DNA of 64,000 nt, taken from Hydractinia symbiolongicarpus (taxonomy: Eukaryota > Cnidaria > Hydrozoa > Anthoathecata > Hydractiniidae). The notes beneath the pieces were generated by a model. It made no database searches. It had not been told where the DNA came from and saw only the letters and a program-made list of their open reading frames with translations. The DNA is taken from NCBI RefSeq assembly GCF_029227915.1, contig NC_079883.1, positions 30,506,001 to 30,570,000 of the forward strand, given 5' to 3'. Below, piece after piece: positions 17,901 to 33,200 of this stretch. The first letter of the stretch is position 1. Every line of letters begins with the position of its first letter. A program made the translations under genes and the position numbers.

Positions 17901-19006
17901 AAAATCGTTCGGAAATGTGTTTACTCCCTGGGTACTTTCTTTGTATACTTTTGACTATACGGGCCGAGTCCGGGATTTACGGGAAGTCGCGGGGTTTCGT
18001 TTGAGGGCGATTAAACTTCTTTTATTCAGCGTCTCATCAAAAATGAAAACATTTTTCAAAACTACAAGTCTCATGGGCTTTAGTGGTGAAATAATAATTT
18101 AAAAAATCGTACGGGAAATGCGTTTACACCCTGGGTACTTTCTTTGTATACTTTTGACTATACGGGCCGAGTCCGGGATTTACGGGAAATCGCAGGTTTT
18201 CGTTTACCGGCGATTAAACTTCTTTTATTCAGCGTCTCATCAAAAATAAAAACATTTTTGAAAACTACAAGTCTCATGCGTTTTAGTGGTGAAAAAATAA
18301 TTTAAAAAATCGTTCGGGAAATGAGTTTACTCCCTGGGTACTTTCTTTGTATACTTTTGAATATGCGGGCCGAGTCCGGGGTTTACGGGAAATGGCGGGT
18401 TTTCGTTTGCCGCCGATTAAACTTCTTTTGTTCAGCGTCTGATCAAAAATGAAAACATTTTTGAAAACTACAAGTCTCAAGCGTTTTAGTGGTGAAAGAA
18501 AAATTTAAAACATCGTTCGGGAAATGAGTTTACACCCTGGGTACTTTCTTTGTATACTTTTGACTATACGAGCCGAGTCCGGGATTTACGGGAAATCGCT
18601 GATTTTCGTTTGCCGGCGATTAAACTTCTTTTGTTCAGCGTCTCATCAAAAATGAAAACATTTTCAAAAACTACAAGTCTCATGCGTTTTAGTGGTGAAA
18701 AAATAATTTAAAAAATCGTTCGGAAATGAGTTTACTCCCTGGGTACTTTCTTTGTATACTTTTGACTATACGGGCTGAGTCCGGGATTTACGGGAAGTCG
18801 CGGGGTTTCGTTTGAGGGCGATTAAACTTCTTTTATTCAGCGTCTCATCAAAAATGAAAACATTTTTGAAAACTGCAAGTCTCATGGGCTTTAGTGGTGA
18901 AATAATAATTTAAAAAATCGTACGGGAAATGCGTTTACACCCTGGGTACTTTCTTTGTATACTTTTGACTATACGGGCCGAGTCCGGGATTTACGGGAAA
19001 TCGCAG

Positions 19007-22000
19007 GTTTTCGTTTACCGGCGATTAAACTTCTTTTATTCATCGTCTCATCAAAAATGAAAACATTTTTGAAAACTACAAGTCTCATGCGTTTTAGTGG
19101 TGAAAAAATAATTTAAAAAATCGTTCGGGAAATGAGTTTGCTCCATGGGTACTTTCTTTGGATACTTTTGACTATACGGGCCGAGTCCGGATTTACGGGA
19201 AATCGCGGATTTTCGTTTGCCGGCGATTAAACTTCTTTTATTGAGCGTCTCATCAAAAATGAAAACATTTTTAAAAACTACAAGTCTCATTGGCTTTAGT
19301 GGTGAAATAATAATTTAAAAAATCGTTCGGGAAATGAGTTTACACCCTTTGTACTTTCTTTGTATACTTTTGACTATACGGGCCGAGTCCGGGATTTACG
19401 GGAAGTCGCGGGTTTTCGTTTGCCGGCGATTAAACTTATTTTATTCAGCGTCTCATCAAAAATGAAAACATTTTTAAAAACTGCAAGTCTCATGGGCTTT
19501 AGTGGTGAAATAATAATTTAAAAAATCGTTCGGGAAATGAGTTTACACCCTGGGTACTTTCTTTGTATACTTTTGACTATACGAGCCGAGTCCGGGATTT
19601 ACGGGAAATCGCTGGTTTTCGTTTGCCGGCGATTAAACTTCTTTTGTTCAGCGTCTGATCAAAAATGAAAACAATTTCAAAAACTACAAGTCTCATGCGT
19701 TTTAGTGGTAAAAAAAATAATTTAAAAAATCGTTCGGAAATGTGTTTACTCCCTGGGTACTTTCTTTGTATACTTTTGACTATACGGGCCGAGTCCGGGA
19801 TTTACGGGAAGTCGCGGGGTTTCGTTTGAGGGCGATTAAACTTCTTTTATTCAGCGTCTCATCAAAAATGAAAACATTTTTAAAAACTACAAGTCTCATG
19901 GGCTTTAGTGGTGAAATAATAATTTAAAAAATCGTACGGGAAATGCGTTTACACCCTGGGTACTTTCTTTGTATACTTTTGACTATACGGGCCGAGTCCG
20001 GGATTTACGGGAAATCGCAGGTTTTCGTTTACCGGCGATTAAACTTCTTTTATTCAGCGTCTCATCAAAAATAAAAACATTTTTGAAAACTACAAGTCTC
20101 ATGCGTTTTAGTGGTGAAAAAATAATTAAAAAATCGTTCGGGAAATGAGTTTACTCCATGGGTATTTTCTTTGTATACTTTTGACTATACGGGCCGTGTC
20201 CGGATTTACGGGAAGTCGCGGATTTTCGTTTGCCGGCGATTAAACTTCTTTTATTCAGCGTCTTATCAAAAAGAAAAACATTTTTAAAAACTACAAGTCT
20301 CATGGGCTTTAGTGGTGAAATAATAATTTAAAAAATCGTTCGGGAAATGAGTTTACACCCTGGGTACTTTCTTTGTATACTTTTGACTATACGGGCCGAG
20401 TCCGGGATTTACGGGAAGTCGCGGGTTTTCGTTTGCCGGCGATTAAACTTCTTTTATTCAGCGTCTCATCAAAAATGAAAACATTTTTAAAAACTACAAG
20501 TCTCATGGGCTTTAGTGGTGAAATAATAATTTAAAAAATCGTTCGGGAAATGAGTTTACACCCTGGGTACTTTCTTTGTATACTTTTGACTATACGAGCC
20601 GAGTCCGGAATTTACGGGAAATCGCTGGCTTTCGTTTGCCGGCGATTAAACTTCTTTTGTTCAGCGTCTGATCAAAAATGAAAACATTTTTGAAAACTAC
20701 AAGTCTCAAGCGTTTTAGTGGTGAAAGAAAAATTTAAAAAATCGTTCGGGAAATAAGTTTATTCCTTGGGTACTTTCTTTGTATACATTCGACTACACGG
20801 GCCAAGCCCGGGATTTACGGGAAATCGCGTGATTTCGTTTGCCGGCGATTAAACCTCTTTCATTAAGCGTCTCGTCAAAAATGAAAACATTTTTGAAAAC
20901 TACAAGTCTCATGCGTTTTAGTGGTTAAAAAAAAAATTAAAAAATCGTTCGGGAAATGAGTTTACACCCTGGGTACTTTCTTTGTATACTTTTGACTATA
21001 CGGGCCGAGTCCGGGATTTACGGGAAATCGCAGGTTTTCGTTTGCCGGCGATTAAACTTTTTTTATTCAGCGTCTCATCAAAAATGAAAACATTGTTGAA
21101 AACTACAAGTCTCATGCGTTTTAGTGGTGAAAAAATAATTTAAAAAATCGTTCGGGAAATGAGTTTACTCCCTGGGTACTTTCTTTGTATACTTTTGAAT
21201 ATGCGGGCCGAGTCCGGGGTTTACGGGTAATGGCGGGTTTTCGTTTGCCGCCGATTAAACTTCTTTTGTTCAGCGTCTGATCAAAAATGAAAACATTTTT
21301 GAAAACTACAAGTCTCAAGCGTTTTAGTGGTGAAAGAAAAATTTAAAACATCGTTCGGGAAATAAGTTTATTCCTTGGGTACTTTCTTTGTATACATTCG
21401 ACTATACTGGCCAAGCCCGGGATTTACGGGAAATCGCGGGATTTCGTTTACCGGCGATTAAACTTCTTTTATTCATCGTCTCATCAAAAATGAAAACATT
21501 TTTGAAAACTACAAGTCTCATGCGTTTTAGTGGTGAAAAAATAATTTAAAAAATCGTTCGGGAAATGAGTTTGCTCCATGGGTACTTTCTTTGGATACTT
21601 TTGACTATACGGGCCGAGTCCGGATTTACGGGAAATCGCGGATTTTCGTTTGCCGGCGATTAAACTTCTTTTATTGAGCGTCTCATCAAAAATGAAAACA
21701 TTTTTAAAAACTACAAGTCTCATTGGCTTTAGTGGTGAAATAATAATTTAAAAAATCGTTCGGGAAATGAGTTTACACCCTGGGTACTTTCTTTGTATAC
21801 TTTTGACTATACGGGCCGAGTCCGGGATTTACGGGAAGTCGCGGGTTTTCGTTTGCCGGCGATTAAACTTATTTTATTCAGCGTCTCATGAAAAATGAAA
21901 ACATTTTTAAAAACTGGAAGTCTCATGGGCTTTAGTGGTGAAATAATAATTTAAAAAATCGTTCGGGAAATGAGTTTACACCCTGGGTACTTTCTTTGTA

Positions 22001-25000
22001 TACTTTTGACTATACGAGCCGAGTCCGGGATTTACGGGAAATCGCTGGTTTTCGTTTGCCGGCGATTAAACTTCTTTTGTTCAGCGTCTGATCAAAAATG
22101 AAAACAATTTCAAAAACTACAAGTCTCATGCGTTTTAGTGGTAAAAAAAATAATTTAAAAAATCGTTCGGAAATGAGTTTACTCCCTGGGTACTTTCTTT
22201 GTATACTTTTGACTATACGGGCCGAGTCCGGGATTTACGGGAAGTCGCGGGGTTTCGTTTGAGGGCGATTAAACTTCTTTTATTCAGCGTCTCATCAAAA
22301 ATGAAAACATTTTTAAAAACTACAAGTCTCATGGGCTTTAGTGGTGAAATAATAATTTAAAAAATCGTACGGGAAATGCGTTTACACCCTGGGTACTTTC
22401 TTTGTATACTTTTGACTATACGGGCCGAGTCCGGGATTTACGGGAAATCACAGGTTTTCGTTTACCGGCGATTAAACTTCTTTTATTCAGCGTCTCATCA
22501 AAAATAAAAACATTTTTGAAAACTACAAGTCTCATGCGTTTTAGTGGTGAAAAAATAATTAAAAAATCGTTCGGGAAATGAGTTTACTCCATGGGTATTT
22601 TCTTTGTATACTTTTGACTATACGGGCCGTGTCCGGATTTACGGGAAGTCGCGGATTTTCGTTTGCCGGCGATTAAACTTCTTTTATTCAGCGTCTTATC
22701 AAAAAGAAAAACATTTTTAAAAACTACAAGTCTCATGGGCTTTAGTGGTGAAATAATAATGTAAAAAATCGTTCGGGAAATGAGTTTACACCCTGGGTAC
22801 TTTCTTTGTATACTTTTGACTATACGGGCCGAGTCCGGGATTTACGGGAAGTCGCGGGTTTTCGTTTGCCGGCGATTAAACTTCTTTTATTCAGCGTCTC
22901 ATCAAAAATGAAAACATTTTTAAAAACTACAAGTCTCATGGGCTTTAGTGGTGAAATAATAATTTAAAAAATCGTTCGGGAAATGAGTTTACACCCTGGG
23001 TACTTTCTTTGTATACTTTTGACTATACGAGCCGAGTCCGGGATTTACGGGAAATCGCTGGTTTTCGTTTGCCGGCGATTAAACTTCTTTTGTTCAGCGT
23101 CTGATCAAAAATGAAAACATTTTTGAAAACTACAAGTCTCAAGCGTTTTAGTGGTGAAAGAAAAATTTAAAAAATCGTTCGGGAAATAAGTTTATTCCTT
23201 GGGTACTTTCTTTGTATACATTCGACTACACGGGCCAAGCCCGGGATTTACGGGAAATCGCGGGATTTCGTTTGCCGGCGATTAAACCTCTTTCATTAAG
23301 CGTCTCGTCAAAAATGAAAACATTTTTGAAAACTACAAGTCTCATGCGTTTTAGTGGTTAAAAAAAAAATTAAAAAATCGTTCGGGAAATGAGTTTACAC
23401 CCTGGGTACTTTCTTTGTATACTTTTGACTATACGGGCCGAGTCCGGGATTTACGGGAAATCGCAGGTTTTCGTTTGCCGGCGATTAAACTTTTTTTATT
23501 CAGCGTCTCATCAAAAATGAAAACATTGTTGAAAACTACAAGTCTCATGCGTTTTAGTGGTGAAAAAATAATTTAAAAAATCGTTAGGGAAATGAGTTTA
23601 CTCCCTGGGTACTTTCTTTGTATACTTTTGAATATGCGGGCCGAGTCCGGGGTTTACGGGAAATGGCGGGTTTTCGTTTGCCGCCGATTAAACTTCTTTT
23701 GTTCAGCGTCTGATCAAAAATGAAAACTTTTTGAAAACTACAAGTCTCGAGCGTTTTAGTGGTGAAAGAAAAATTTAAAAAATCGTTCGGGAAATAAGTT
23801 TATTCCTTGGGTACTTTCTTTGTATACATTCGATTATACGGGCCAAGCCCGGGATTTACGGGAAATCGCGGGATTTCGTTTGCCGGCGATTAAACCTCTT
23901 TCATTAAGCGTCTCGTCAAAAATGAAAACATTTTTGAAAACTACAAGTCTCATGCGTTTTAGTGGTAAAAAAAAAAATTAAAAAATCGTTCGGGAAATGA
24001 GTTTACACCCTGGGTACTTTCTTTGTATACTTTTGACTATACGGGCCGAGTCCGGGATTTACGGGAAATCGCAGGTTTTCGTTTGCCGGCGATTAAACTT
24101 CTTTTATTCAGCGTCTCATCAAAAATGAAAACATTTTTGAAAACTACAAGTCTCATGCGTTTTAGTGGTGAAAAAGAAATTTAAAAAACCGTTCGGGAAA
24201 TGAGTTTACTCCCTGGGTACTTTCTTTGTATACGTTCGACTATACGGGCCAAGCCCGGGATTTACGGGAAATCGCGGGATTTCGTTTGCCGGCGATTAAA
24301 CCTCTTTCATTAAGCGTCTCATCAAAAATGAAAACATTTTTGAAAACTACAAGTCTCATGCGTTTTAGTGGTGAAAAAATAAATTAAAAAATCGTTCGGG
24401 AAATGAGTTTACTTCCTGGGTACTTTCTTTGTATACTTTTGACTATACGGGCCATGCCCGGGATTTACGGGAAATCGCGGGTTTTCGTTTGCCGGCGATT
24501 AAACTTCTTTTATTCAGCGTCTCATCAAAAATAAAAACATTTTTGAAAACTACAAGTCGTATGCGTTTTAGTGGTGAAAAAATAATTTAAAAAATCGTTC
24601 CGGAAATGAGTTTACTCACAGGGTACTTTCTTTGTATACTTTTGACTATACGGGCCGAGTCCGGGATTTACGGGAAATCGCAGGTTTTCGTTTGCCGGCG
24701 ATTAAACTTCTTTTATTCAGCGTCTCATCAAAAATGACAACATTTTTGAAAACTACAAGTCTCAAGCGTTTTAGTGGTGAAAGAAAAATTTAAAAAATCG
24801 TTCGGGAAATGCGTTTACACCCTGGGTACTTTCTTTGTATACTTTTGACTATACGGGCCGAGTCCGGGATTTACGGGAAATCGCAGGTTTTCGTTTACCG
24901 GCGATTAAACTTCTTTTATTCAGCGTCTCATCAAAAATGAAAACATTTTTGAAAACTACAAGTCTCATGCGTTTTAGTGGTGAAAAAATAATTAAAAAAT

Positions 25001-27222
25001 CGTTCGGGAAATGAGTTTACTCCATGGGTATTTTCTTTGTATACTTTTGACTATACGGGCCGTGTCCGGATTTACGGGAAGTCGCGGATTTTCGTTTGCC
25101 GGCGATTAAACTTCTTTTATTCAGCGTCTTATCAAAAAGAAAAACATTTTTAAAAACTACAAGTCTCATGGGCTTTAGTGGTGAAATAATAATTTAAAAA
25201 ATCGTTCGGGAAATGATTTTACACCCTGGGTACTTTCTTTGTATACTTTTGACTATACGGGCCGAGTCCGGGATTTACGGGAAGTCGCGGGTTTTCGTTT
25301 GCCGGCGATTAAACTTCTTTTATTCAGCGTCTCATCAAAAATGAAAACATTTTTAAAAACTACAAGTCTCATGGGCTTTAGTGGTGAAATAATAATTTAA
25401 AAAATCGTTCGGGAAATGAGTTTACACCCTGGGTACTTTCTTTGTATACTTTTGACTATACGAGCCGAGTCCGGGATTTACGGGAAATCGCTGGTTTTCG
25501 TTTGCCGGCGATTAAACTTCTTTTGTTCAGCGTCTGATCAAAAATCAAAACATTTTTGAAAACTACAAGTCTCAAACGTTTTAGTGGTGAAAGAAAAATT
25601 TAAAAAATCGTTCGGGAAATAAGTTTATTCCTTGGGTACTTTCTTTGTATACATTCGACTACACGGGCCAAGCCCGGGATTTACGGGAAATCGCGGGATT
25701 TCGTTTGCCGGCGATTAAACCTCTTTCATTAAGCGTCTCGTCAAAAATGAAAACATTTTTGAAAACTACAAGTCTCATGCGTTTTAGTGGTTAAAAAAAA
25801 AATTAAAAAATTGTTCGGGAAATGAGTTTACACCCTGGGTACTTTCTTTGTATACTTTTGACTATACGGGCCGAGTCCGGGATTTACGGGAAATCGCAGG
25901 TTTTCGTTTGCCGGCGATTAAACTTTTTTTATTCAGCGTCTCATCAAAAATGAAAACATTGTTGAAAACTACAAGTCTCATGCGTTTTAGTGGTGAAAAA
26001 ATAATTTAAAAAATCGTTCGGGAAATGAGTTTACTCCCTGGGTACTTTCTTTGTATACTTTTGAATATGCGGGCCGAGTCCGGGGTTTACGGGAAATGGC
26101 GGGTTTTCGTTTGCCGCCGATTAAACTTCTTTTGTTCAGCGTCTGATCAAAAATAAAAACATTTTTGAAAACTACAAGTCTCAAGCGTTTTAGTGGTGAA
26201 AGAAAAATTTAAAAAATCGTTCGGGAAATAAGTTTATTCCTTGGGTACTTTCTTTGTATACATTCGACTATACGGGCCAAGCCCGGGATTTACGGGAAAT
26301 CGCGGGATTTCGTTTGCCGGCGATTAAACCTCTTTCATTAAGCGTCTCGTCAAAAATGAAAACATTTTTGAAAACTACAAGTCTCATGCGTTTTAGTGGT
26401 AAAAAAAAAATTAAAAAATCGTTCGGGAAATGAGTTTACACCCTGGGTACTTTCTTTGTATACTTTTGACTATACGGGCCGAGTCCGGGATTTACGGGAA
26501 ATCGCAGGTTTTCGTTTGCCGGCGATTAAACTTCTTTTATTCAGCGTCTCATCAAAAATGAAAACATTTTTGAAAACTACAAGTCTCATGCGTTTTAGTG
26601 GTGAAAAAAAAATTTAAAAAATCGTTCGGGAAATGAGTTTACTCCCTGGGAACTTTCTTTGTATACGTTCGACTATACGGGCCAAGCCCGGGATTTACGG
26701 GAAATCGCGGGATTTCGTTTGCCGGCGATTAAACCTCTTTCATTAAGCGTCTCATCAAAAATGAAAACATTTTTGAAAACTACAAGTCTCATGCGTTTTA
26801 GTGGTGAAAAAATAAATTAAAAAATCGTTCGGGAAATGAGTTTACTTCCTGGGTACTTTCTTTGTATACTTTTGACTATACGGGCCATGCCCGGGATTTA
26901 CGGGAAATCGCGGGTTTTCGTTTGCCGGCGATTAAACTTCTTTTATTCAGCGTCTCATCAAAAATAAAAACATTTTTGAAAACTACAAGTCTTATGCGTT
27001 TTAGTGGTGAAAAAATAATTTAAAAAATCGTTGCGGAAATGAGTTTACTCACAGGGTACTTTCTTTGTATACTTTTGACTATACGGGCCGAGTCCGGGAT
27101 TTACGGGAAATCGCAGGTTTTCGTTTGCCGGCGATTAAACTTCTTTTATTCAGCGTCTCATCAAAAATGAAAACATTTTTGAAAACTACAAGTCTCAAGC
27201 GTTTTAGTGGTGAAAGAAAAAT
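19007..27222. repeat. Twelve-monomer higher-order repeat (2,433-bp period)
   Basis: Rare variants recur exactly 2,433 bp apart: the TATCAAAAAGAAAAAC monomer at 20264, 22697 and 25130; TTGCCGCCGATTAAAC at about 21246, 23679 and 26112; AAATGCGTTTACACC at about 19942, 22375 and 24808; and GCCATGCCCGGG at 24451 and 26884. Some single monomers are exchanged between copies, so the unit is a mosaic. This is the most regular periodicity in the middle of the array. Confidence 0.85.
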
Positions 27223-30200
27223 TTAAAAAATCGTTCGGGAAATAAGTTTATTCCTTGGGTACTTTCTTTGTATACATTCGACTATACGGGCCAAGCCCGG
27301 GATTTACGGGAAATCGCGGGATTTCGTTTGCCGGCGATTAAACCTCTTTCATTAAGCGTCTCGTCAAAAATGAAAACATTTTTGAAAACTACAAGTCTCA
27401 TGCGTTTTAGTGGTAAAAAAAAAATTAAAAAATCGTTCGGGAAATGAGTTTACACCCTGGGTACTTTCTTTGTATACTTTTGACTATACGGGCCGAGTCC
27501 GGGATTTACGGGAAATCGCAGGTTTTCGTTTGCCGGCGATTAAACTTCTTTTATTCAGCGTCTCATCAAAAATGAAAACATTTTTGAAAACTACAAGTCT
27601 CATGCGTTTTAGTGGTGAAAAAAAAATTTAAAAAATCGTTCGGGAAATGAGTTTACTCCCTGGGTACTTTCTTTGTATACGTTCGACTATACGGGCCAAG
27701 CCCGGGATTTACGGGAAATCGCGGGATTTCGTTTGCCGGCGATTAAACCTCTTTCATTAAGCGTCTCATCAAAAATGAAAACATTTTTGAAAACTACAAG
27801 TCTCATGCGTTTTAGTTGTGAAAAAATAAATTAAAAAATCGTTTGGGAAATGAGTTTACTTCCTGGGTACTTTCTTTGTATACTTTTGACTATACGGGCC
27901 ATGCCCGGGATTTACGGGAAATCGCGGGTTTTCGTTTGCCGGCGATTAAACTTCTTTTATTCAGCGTCTCATCAAAAATAAAAACATTTTTGAAAACTAC
28001 AAGTCTTATGCGTTTTAGTGGTGAAAAAATAATTTAAAAAATCGTTCCGGAAATGAGTTTACTCACAGGGTACTTTCTTTGTATACTTTTGACTATACGG
28101 GCCGAGTCCGGGATTTACGGGAAATCGCAGGTTTTCGTTTGCCGGCGATTAAACTTCTTTTATTCAGCGGCTCATCAAAAATGAAAACATTTTTGAAAAC
28201 TACAAGTCTCATGCGTTTTAGTGGTGAAAAAATAATTTAAAAAATCGTTCAGGAAATGAGTTTACTCCCTGGGTACTTTCTTTGTATACTTTTGAATATG
28301 TGGGCCGAGTCCGGGGTTTACGGGAAATGGCGGGTTTTCGTTTGCCGGCGATTAAACTTCTTTTATTCAGCGTCTGATCAAAAGTGAAAACATTTTTGAA
28401 AACTACAAGTCTCATGTGTTTTAGTGGTGACAAAAAAATTTAAAAAATCGTTCGGGAAATGAGTTTACTCCCTGGGTACTTTCTTTGTATACATTCGACT
28501 ATACGGGCCAAGCCCGGGATTTACGGGAAATCGCGGGATTTCGTTTGCCGGCGATTAAACCTCTTTCATTAAGCGTCTCATCAAAAATGAAAACATTTTT
28601 GAAAACTACAAGTCTCATGCGTTTTAGTGGTGAAAAAATAATTTAAAAAATCGTTCAGGAAATGAGTTTACTCCCTGGGTACTTTCTTTGTATACTTTTG
28701 AATATGCGGGCCGAGTCCGGGGTTTACGGGAAATGGCGGGTTTTCGTTTGCCGGCGATTAAACTTCTTTTATTCAGCGTCTGATCAAAAATGAAAACATT
28801 TTTGAAAACTACAAGTCTCAAGTGTTTTAGTGGTGAAAAAAAAATTTAAAAAATCGTCTCGGGAAATGAGTTTACTCCCTGGGTACTTTCTTTGTATACA
28901 TTCGACTATACGGGCCAAGCCCGGGATTTACGGGAAATCGCGGGATTTCGTTTGCCGGCGATTAAACCTCTTTCATTAGGCGTCTCATCAAAAATGAAAA
29001 CATTTTTGAAAACTACAAGTCTCATGCGTTTTAGTGGTAAAAAAAAAATTTAAAAAATCGTTCGGGAAATGAGTTTACACCCTGGGTACTTTCTTTGTAT
29101 ACTTTTGACTATACGGGCCGAGTCCGGGATTTACGGGAAATCGCAGGTTTTCGTTTGCCGGCGATTAAACTTCTTTTATTCAGCGTCTCATCAAAAATGA
29201 AAACATTTTTGAAAACTACAAGTCTCATGCGGTTTAGTGGTGAAAAAAAAATTTAAAAAATCGTTCGGGAAATGAGTTTACTCCCTGGGTACTTTCTTTG
29301 TATACATTCGACTATACGGGCCAAGCCCGGGATTTACGGGAAATCGCGGGATTTCGTTTGCCGGCGATTAAACCTCTTTCATTAAGCGTCTCATCAAAAA
29401 TTAAAACATTTTTGAAAACTACAAGTCTCATGCGTTTTAGTGGTGAAAAAATAAATTAAAAAATCGTTCGGGAAATGAGTTTACTTCCTGGGTACTTTCT
29501 TTGTATACTTTTGACTATACGGGCCATGCCCGGGATTTACGGGAAATCGCGGGTTTTCGTTTGCCGGCGATTAAACTTCTTTTATTCAGCGTCTCATCAA
29601 AAATAAAAACATTTTTGAAAACTACAAGTCTTATGCGTTTTAGTGGTGAAAAAATAATTTAAAAAATCGTTCTGGAAATAAGTTTACTCACAGGGTACTC
29701 TCTTTGTATACTTTTGACTATACGGGCCGAGTCCGGGATTTACGGGAAATCGCAGGTTTTCGTTTGCCGGCGATTAAACTTCTTTTATTCAGCGTCTCAT
29801 CAAAAATGAAAACATTTTTGAAAACTACAAGTCTCATGCGTTTTAGTGGTGAAAAAATAATTTAAAAAATCGTTCAGGAAATGAGTTTACTCACTGGGTA
29901 CTTTCTTTGTATACTTTTGAATATGCGGGCCGAGTCCGGGGTTTGCGGGAAATGGCGGGTTTTCGTTTGCCGGCGATTAAACTTCTTTTATTCAGCGTCT
30001 GATCAAAAATGAAAACATTTTTGAAAACTACAAGTCTCAAGTGTTTTAGTGGTGAAAAAAAAATTTAAAAAATCGTTCGGGAAATGAGTTTACTCCCTGG
30101 GTACTTTCTTTGTATACATTCGACTATACGGGCCAAGCCCGGGATTTACGGGAAATCGCGGGATTTCGTTTGCCGGCGATTAAACCTCTTTCATTAAGCG

Positions 30201-33200
30201 TCTCATCAAAAATGAAAACATTTTTGAAAACTACAAGTCTCATGCGTTTTAGTGGTGAAAAAATAAATTAAAAAATCGTTCGGGAAATGAGTTTACTTCC
30301 TGGGTACTTTCTTTGTATACTTTTGACTATACGGGCCATGCCCGGGATTTACGGGAAATCGCGGGTTTTCGTTTGCCGGCGATTAAACTTCTTTTATTCA
30401 GCGTCTCATCAAAAATAAAAACATTTTTGAAAACTACAAGTCTTATGCGTTTTAGTGGTGAAAAAATAATTTAAAAAATCGTTCCGGAAATGAGTTTACT
30501 CACAGGGTACTTTCTTTGTATACTTTTGACTATACGGGCCGAGTCCGGGATTTACGGGAAATCGCAGGTTTTCGTTTGCCGGCGATTAAACTTCTTTTAT
30601 TCAGCGTCTCATCAAAAATGAAAACATTTTTGAAAACTACAAGTCTCATGCGTTTTAGTGGTGAAAAAATAATTTAAAAAATCGTTCAGGAAATGAGTTT
30701 ACTCACTGGGTACTTTCTTTGTATACTTTTGAATATGCGGGCCGAGTCCGGGGTTTACGGGAAATGGCGGGTTTTCGTTTGCCGGCGATTAAACTTCTTT
30801 TATTCAGCGTCTGATCAAAAATGAAAACATTTTTGAAAACTACAAGTCTCAAGTGTTTTAGTGGTGAAAAAAAAATTTAAAAAATCGTTCGGGAAATGAG
30901 TTTACTCCCTGGGTACTTTCTTTGTATACATTCGACTATACGGGCCAAGCCCGGGATTTACGGGAAATCGCGGGATTTCGTTTGCCGGCGATTAAACCTC
31001 TTTCATTAAGCGTCTCATCAAAAATGAAAACATTTTTGAAAACTACAAGTCTCATGCGTTTTAGTGGTAAAAAAAAAATTTAAAAAATCGTTCGGGAAAT
31101 GAGTTTACACCCTGGGTACTTTCTTTGTATACTTTTGACTATACGGGCCGAGTCCGGGATTTACGGGAAATCGCAGGTTTTCGTTTGCCGGCGTTTAAAC
31201 TTCTTTTATTCAGCGTCTCATCAAAAATGAAAACATTTTTGAAAACTACAAGTCTCATGCGTTTTAGTGGTGAAGAAATAATTTAAAAAATCGTTCAGGA
31301 AATGAGTTTACTCACTGGGTACTTTCTTTGTATACTTTTGAATATGCGGGCCGAGTCCGGGGTTTGCGGGAAATGGCGGGTTTTCGTTTGCCGGCGATTA
31401 AACTTCTTTTATTCAGCGTCTGATCAAAAATGAAAACATTTTTGAAAACTACAAGTCTCAAGTGTTTTAGTGGTGAAAAAAAAATTTAAAAAATCGTTCG
31501 GGAAATGAGTTTACTCCCTGGGTACTTTCTTTGTATACATTCGACTATACGGGCCAAGCCCGGGATTTACGGGAAATCGCGGGATTTCGTTTGCCGGCGA
31601 TTAAACTTCTTTTATTCAGCGTCTCATCAAAAATGAAAACATTTTTGAAAACTACAAGTCTCATGCGTTTTAGTGGTGAAAAAAAAATTTAAAAAATCGT
31701 TCGGGAAATGAGTTTACTCCCTGGGTACTTTCTTTGTATACATTCGACTATACGGGCCAAGCCCGGGATTTACGGGAAATCGCGGGATTTCGTTTGCCGG
31801 CGATTAAACCTCTTTCATTAAGCGTCTCATCAAAAATGAAAACATTTTTGAAAACTACAAGTCTCATGCGTTTTAGTGGTGAAAAAATAAATTAAAAAAT
31901 CGTTCGGGAAATGAGTTTACTTCCTGGGTACTTTCTTTGTATACTTTTGACTATACGGGCCATGCCCGGGATTTACGGGAAATCGCGGGTTTTCGTTTGC
32001 CGGCGATTAAACTTCTTTTATTCAGCGTCTCATCAAAAATAAAAACATTTTTGAAAACTACAAGTCTTATGCGTTTTAGTGGTGAAAAAATAATTTAAAA
32101 AATCGTTCCGGAAATGAGTTTACTCACAGGGTACTTTCTTTGTATACTTTTGACTATACGGGCCGAGTCCGGGATTTACGGGAAATCGCAGGTTTTCGTT
32201 TGCCGGCGATTAAACTTCTTTTATTCAGCGTCTCATCAAAAATGAAAACATTTTTGAAAACTACAAGTCTCATGCGTTTTAGTGGTGAAAAAATAATTTA
32301 AAAAATCGTTCAGGAAATGAGTTTACTCACTGGGTACTTTCTTTGTATACTTTTGAATATGCGGGCCGAGTCCGGGGTTTACGGGAAATGGCGGGTTTTC
32401 GTTTGCCGGCGATTAAACTTCTTTTATTCAGCGTCTGATCAAAAATGAAAACATTTTTGAAAACTACAAGTCTCAAGTGTTTTAGTGGTGAAAAAAAAAT
32501 TTAAAAAATCGTTCGGGAAATGAGTTTACTCCCTGGGTACTTTCTTTGTATACATTCGACTATACGGGCCAAGCCCGGGATTTACGGGAAATCGCGGGAT
32601 TTCGTTTGCCGGCGATTAAACCTCTTTCATTAAGCGTCTCATCAAAAATGAAAACATTTTTGAAAACTACAAGTCTCATGCGTTTTAGTGGTAAAAAAAA
32701 AAAATAAAAAATCGTTCGGGAAATGAGTTTACACCCTGGGTACTTTCTTTGTATACTTTTGACTATACGGGCCGAGTCCGGGATTTACGGGAAATCGCAG
32801 GTTTTCGTTTGCCGGCGATTAAACTTCTTTTATTCAGCGTCTCATCAAAAATGAAAACATTTTTGAAAACTACAAGTCTCATGCGTTTTAGTGGTGAAAA
32901 AATAAATTAAAAAATCGTTCGGGAAATGAGTTTACTTCCTGGGTACTTTCTTTGTATACTTTTGACTATACGGGCCATGCCCCGGATTTACGGGAAATCG
33001 CGGGTTTTCGTTTGCCGGCGATTAAACTTCTTTTATTCAGCGTCTCATCAAAAATAAAAACATTTTTGAAAACTACAAGTCTTATGCGTTTTAGTGGTGA
33101 AAAAATAATTTAAAAAATCGTTCCGGAAATGAGTTTACTCACAGGGTACTTTCTTTGTATACATTTGACTATACGGGCCAAGCCCGGGATTTACGGGAAA